Shown here in pieces: positions 60,860 through 64,000 of a stretch of 64,000 bases of DNA. Position 1 is the stretch's first letter. Each line of letters begins with the position of its first letter. This stretch comes from an uncultured Sphingobium sp. (GTDB lineage Bacteria; Pseudomonadota; Alphaproteobacteria; Sphingomonadales; Sphingomonadaceae). Location: the NCBI GenBank assembly GCA_946885845.1, contig CAMPHJ010000011.1:1-64000 (forward strand), in the 5' to 3' direction. The translations under genes and the position numbers were made by a program. The notes under the pieces are model-generated. The model saw only the letters and a list, made by a program, of their open reading frames with translations, did no database searches and was not told where the DNA came from.

Positions 60860-62256
60860 CCGCAAGTGCATCTTCCATCGCCCGTGCGGAAGCACCTTTC
60901 GGTGATCATCGTATACCCCTGAATGAAGCAACGCGCGTATGGGCGCGGATCGCGGCCCTAAGCTTCGGCGGACCGGCCGGGCAGATCGCCGTCATGCACC
61001 GCATCCTCGTCGAAGAGAAACGCTGGATAGGTGAGGAACGGTTCCTACATGCGCTGAACTATTGCATGCTGCTGCCTGGCCCTGAGGCGCAGCAGCTTGC
61101 AATCTACATCGGCTGGCTGCTGCACAAGACCAAGGGCGGCCTGATTGCGGGCGCGCTATTCGTGCTTCCTGGGTTTCTTGCGATATTAGGCCTTAGCTAT
61201 ATCTATGTCCTGTTCGGCCATGTTTCGCTGATCGAGGGACTTTTCTTCGGCCTGAAGGCTGCCGTGCTCGCCATAGTGGTACAGGCTGTGGCCCGCGTCG
61301 GGTCACGGGCGCTGAAAAATAATGTAATGCGCGGCATAGCAGCCGCTGCCTTTGTCGCGATCTTCTTTCTTGACGCGCCGTTCCCGGTAATCGTGTTCGC
61401 GGCGGGTTTAGCCGGATATCTCGGCGGTCGTAGCGGGTTGCCTCAATTCAGGGGTGGGAGCGGCCACGGCGCTGCTGTCGGCGAAGTCATTCATGACCGG
61501 GATACGGCGCTCGGTGAAACCTTGCCTGAGCATGCGAAGCCCAATTATGGCTGGTCGCTGCGGATCTGCTTAGCGCTGCTCCTGCTATGGCTCGCGCCGG
61601 TCCTGGGGCTATTCCTGGCGCTTGGACCGGATGATGTATTTTCGCGCATCGCGAGCTTCTTCAGCCAGATGGCGGTTGTCACTTTCGGCGGCGCCTACGC
61701 AGTGCTCGCCTATGTCGCTCAGGAAGCCGTGGATAGCTTCGGCTGGCTTCGCCCAGGTGAGATGCTTGATGGACTCGGCATGGCGGAAACAACACCCGGC
61801 CCACTGATCATGGTGACCCAGTTCGTTGGCTTTCTCGCGGCATTCCGTGATGCGGGTTCGCTCTCGCCGCTGGTAGCGGCTACCTTGGGCGCAATCCTCA
61901 CCACCTGGGTGACCTTTGTCCCCTGCTTCCTCTGGATTTTCGCGGGCGCGCCGTTCATTGAAAGGCTGCGCGGGAACAAGGCGCTTTCTTCGGCGCTGAC
62001 CGCCATCACAGCTGCGGTTGTCGGCGTGGTCCTCAATCTTGCCCTCTGGTTTGCTATCCACACGCTCTTCGGGGAGGTTCGCGCTGTGGCAACGCCAACG
62101 GGGTCGCTCGACGTGCCCGTGCTGGGTTCGATCAACATATCCGCGACCCTGCTGTCGATCGGCGCCCTGATCGCGGTGTTCCGCTTCAAGATCGGCGTGT
62201 TGCCTGTGCTCGGTGCCTGCGCAGCGATCGGCGCTGCCTATGTCCTTCTGGCCTGA
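60856..62256 (+). CDS. chrA: Chromate efflux transporter ChrA, two-domain type
   Basis: 466 residues, two homologous CHR halves and about 10-12 membrane helices. The first half has LSFGGPAGQIAVMHRILVEE and LLPGPEAQQLAIYIGWLLH, and the second has VVTFGGAYAVLAYVAQEAVD and GMAETTPGPLIMVTQFVGFL. It expels chromate from the cell. A weak hairpin at 62386-62410 lies between it and the convergent gltD. Confidence 0.94.
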   Translation: MTASASSIARAEAPFGDHRIPLNEATRVWARIAALSFGGPAGQIAVMHRILVEEKRWIGEERFLHALNYCMLLPGPEAQQLAIYIGWLLHKTKGGLIAGALFVLPGFLAILGLSYIYVLFGHVSLIEGLFFGLKAAVLAIVVQAVARVGSRALKNNVMRGIAAAAFVAIFFLDAPFPVIVFAAGLAGYLGGRSGLPQFRGGSGHGAAVGEVIHDRDTALGETLPEHAKPNYGWSLRICLALLLLWLAPVLGLFLALGPDDVFSRIASFFSQMAVVTFGGAYAVLAYVAQEAVDSFGWLRPGEMLDGLGMAETTPGPLIMVTQFVGFLAAFRDAGSLSPLVAATLGAILTTWVTFVPCFLWIFAGAPFIERLRGNKALSSALTAITAAVVGVVLNLALWFAIHTLFGEVRAVATPTGSLDVPVLGSINISATLLSIGALIAVFRFKIGVLPVLGACAAIGAAYVLLA

Positions 62257-62385
62257 ACTGGAGCCTGCAATGACCGATGGCCCACCGCGCTGCCCGGCGA
62301 CTATCGCCTGCGCAGTCTGGTGCTTTGCTGTACAAAGGACCGATGTTCGCTTCTCAAGTGCGGAGGGCCCGGTTCCAACTGACGA

Positions 62386-62410
62386 GGGGCCTTGATCTTA
62401 CAAAGGCCCC
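62386..62410. terminator. Hairpin between convergent chrA and gltD
   Basis: GGGGCCTT and AAGGCCCC pair perfectly (8 bp) around a 9-base loop, about half way between chrA and gltD. It may serve both strands, though T runs are missing. The remaining bases of 62257-62463 show nothing else. Confidence 0.4.
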
Positions 62411-62463
62411 CCGTTCAGGAGGATGAAGAACCCCTCACAGCATTGATCACTTGGCGCCAGGCC

Positions 62464-63900
62464 TCAGCGTGGAAGATGACTTTCGCCCATGAGGTGCAAG
62501 TCAATGGCGCGCGCGCATTGCCGCCCCTCCCGGATCGCCCAGACTACGAGGGACTGCCCGCGGCGCATGTCCCCGCAGGCGAAGATGTCAGATTGGCTGG
62601 TCATATAATCCTGCACCGTGGCCTTTACATTGCCACGCCCGTCCAATTCCACGCGCGATTGTTCGACCATGCCGGCCTTGCGCGACCCGACAAAGCCCAT
62701 GGCCAGCAAGACGAGGTCCGCCTTCAGCTGGAACTCGCTGCCGGGGACTTCCTGTATCTTGCCATCGACCCATTCGACCCGCACGCATTCCAACGCCTCG
62801 ATCTGCCCGTTCTGGCCGATCGCACGCTTGGTGGTGACGGCCCAATCGCGCTCGCACCCTTCCAGATGAGAGGATGACGTGCGCAGCTTCAGCGGCCAGT
62901 GCGGCCAGCTGAGCGTCTTGTCTTCCTTTTCCGGCGGCTTGGGCATGATTTCCAGCTGGGTCACGGACGCCGCGCCCTGGCGGTTGGACGTGCCAACACA
63001 GTCTGACCCGGTATCGCCGCCGCCGATCACGACGACATGCTTGCCCTTGGCCGACAGGGTGCCGCGCGGCGCGGCGCGTAGTTCGTCGTCGCCCGCATTG
63101 CGCTTGTTCTGCTGGGTCAGGAATTCCATCGCCAGCCGGACGCCAGCCAGTTCGCTGCCCGGAATGTCCAGCGTGCGCGGATGCTCCGCGCCGCCGGCAA
63201 GCGCCACCGCATCGTAATTGCTGCGCAGGGCCTCCATCGAGATTGCGACGCCGACTTCGGTTGACGTTTTGAACTCCACCCCTTCCGCTTCCATCTGCTG
63301 GGCGCGGCGGTTGATGAGGTGCTTTTCCATCTTGAAGTCGGGAATGCCGTAGCGCAGCAGGCCGCCGACGCGGTCATTCTTTTCGAACACTGTGACCGTG
63401 TGGCCCGCGCGGGCAAGCTGCTGCGCGCAGGCAAGGCCAGCCGGGCCAGAGCCGACGACAGCGACCCGCTTGCCGGTCTTGCGCGTGGGCAGCTGCGGCT
63501 CGATCCAGCCTTCGCGCCAGCCGCGATCGACGATCTCGCATTCAATCGATTTGATCGTGACAGGCGTGTCGATAATATTCAGCGTGCAGCTTGCCTCGCA
63601 CGGGGCGGGGCAGACGCGGCCGGTGAATTCAGGGAAGTTGTTGGTGCTGTGCAGCGTCTCCAGCGCAGTTTTCCAATCATCCTCATAGACCAGATGGTTC
63701 CAGTCCGGGATGATGTTGTTCACCGGACAGCCATTATGGCAAAAGGGGATGCCGCAGGCCATGCAACGCGCGGCCTGATCGTGGATTTCTTGCTTCGACA
63801 GCGGAACGACGAACTCATTCCAGTGCTTCAAACGCTCCTCGGGCGCGGTGTAGCTGCGGTCCTTACGCTCAACTTCGAGGAAACCTGTGGGCTTGCCCAA
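62464..63900 (-). CDS. gltD: Glutamate synthase (NADPH) small subunit
   Basis: 478 residues if started at TTG 63900, which gives the family N-terminus [17 protein letters not shown] and has GGAGAAAGAGT before it; a longer frame to 63966 overlaps gltB and is less likely. It has the Fe-S cysteines [16 protein letters not shown] and [12 protein letters not shown] site [20 protein letters not shown] and NADPH site [15 protein letters not shown]. It carries electrons from NADPH to GltB for glutamate formation. The C-terminus GESHLPR is near chrA, tail to tail. Confidence 0.95.
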   Translation of the reverse strand: MGKPTGFLEVERKDRSYTAPEERLKHWNEFVVPLSKQEIHDQAARCMACGIPFCHNGCPVNNIIPDWNHLVYEDDWKTALETLHSTNNFPEFTGRVCPAPCEASCTLNIIDTPVTIKSIECEIVDRGWREGWIEPQLPTRKTGKRVAVVGSGPAGLACAQQLARAGHTVTVFEKNDRVGGLLRYGIPDFKMEKHLINRRAQQMEAEGVEFKTSTEVGVAISMEALRSNYDAVALAGGAEHPRTLDIPGSELAGVRLAMEFLTQQNKRNAGDDELRAAPRGTLSAKGKHVVVIGGGDTGSDCVGTSNRQGAASVTQLEIMPKPPEKEDKTLSWPHWPLKLRTSSSHLEGCERDWAVTTKRAIGQNGQIEALECVRVEWVDGKIQEVPGSEFQLKADLVLLAMGFVGSRKAGMVEQSRVELDGRGNVKATVQDYMTSQSDIFACGDMRRGQSLVVWAIREGRQCARAIDLHLMGESHLPR

Positions 63901-63962
63901 ACTCTTTCTCCAAACTTCGATATTCTGTCGCGAAAGGGGGAAGCGCCGCTTCCCCCGGACGA

Positions 63963-64000
63963 TCACTCGGCGGCTACGGGAGCCACTGCGAGCCGTTCGT
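63963..64000 (-). CDS. gltB: 3' end of glutamate synthase large subunit (partial)
   Basis: The last 38 bases read on the minus strand as [11 protein letters not shown] and a TGA stop at 63963-63965, 62 bases upstream of the gltD start. This is what is expected for the tail of gltB in the usual gltBD order. Only a few codons are visible. Confidence 0.55.
   Translation of the reverse strand, partial: ERLAVAPVAAE

Noticed and set aside
1..64000. CRISPR array, rRNA genes, riboswitch, replication origin
   Set aside because: No regularly spaced repeats, no rRNA sequence, no known riboswitch core and no DnaA-box cluster were seen by reading; a computed scan could still find weak cases.

Overview
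The window looks like a chromosomal segment from an alphaproteobacterium of the order Sphingomonadales (Sphingobium/Novosphingobium/Sphingomonas type). The evidence is high-GC coding sequence, a TonB receptor next to a LysR regulator, many acyl-CoA catabolic genes, a soluble fds formate dehydrogenase and an archaic chaperone-usher pilus. The genus is an inference from gene content.

Layout. (1) 1-7.4 kb is a decayed integrative island that starts in the 3' part of an initiator tRNA-Met. It holds a large serine recombinase whose reading frame runs into the tRNA, a two-HTH regulator, half of a tRNA-Gly, broken IS110 and IS5 transposases, the tail of an exonuclease, two cargo genes and a fragment of a second serine recombinase. 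(2) 7.5-26 kb is a catabolic cluster. It encodes an NDP-forming acyl-CoA synthetase, a Coq4-like protein, a DUF35/thiolase-like pair, a TetR regulator, an operon of amidohydrolase, class III CoA-transferase, mesaconyl-CoA-hydratase-like and CitE-like lyase genes ending in folE and a pterin dehydratase gene, and a divergent operon of methylsuccinyl-CoA-dehydrogenase-like, FadB-like, thiolase, SDR and serine hydrolase genes. (3) 26-34 kb is an uptake and ester-cleavage module: SDR, alpha/beta hydrolase, two MFS carriers, TonB receptor and a divergent LysR gene. (4) 34.3-41.1 kb is a second catabolic operon (CoA-transferase, acyl-CoA dehydrogenase, two crotonases, FAH protein), then a VOC protein and an aminotransferase. 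(5) 41.1-42.3 kb is a frameshifted IS66 remnant. (6) 42.3-49.4 kb is a LysR gene and fdsGBA-fdsD-fdhD. (7) 49.5-59.1 kb is a phosphorelay (receiver, Hpt, histidine kinase), a Csu-like pilus operon and a NarL-type regulator. (8) 59.2-64 kb is a stress-type DUF2383 gene, chrB-chrA, and gltD with the end of gltB.

How the genes fit together. A 14-bp dyad related to ACCAAMCGRYCGGT occurs five times, each time in front of a catabolic transcription unit in regions 2 and 4. This points to one regulon, probably under the TetR protein at 12.4-13.2 kb. The enzymes suggest that an acid is activated to a CoA ester, degraded by beta-oxidation, and finished through a methylsuccinyl/mesaconyl/methylmalyl-CoA type sequence. 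The embedded tetrahydropterin-supply genes and the Coq4-like protein imply an unusual hydroxylation or decarboxylation step. No oxygenase of a familiar type is present in the window. The substrate cannot be read from the sequence.
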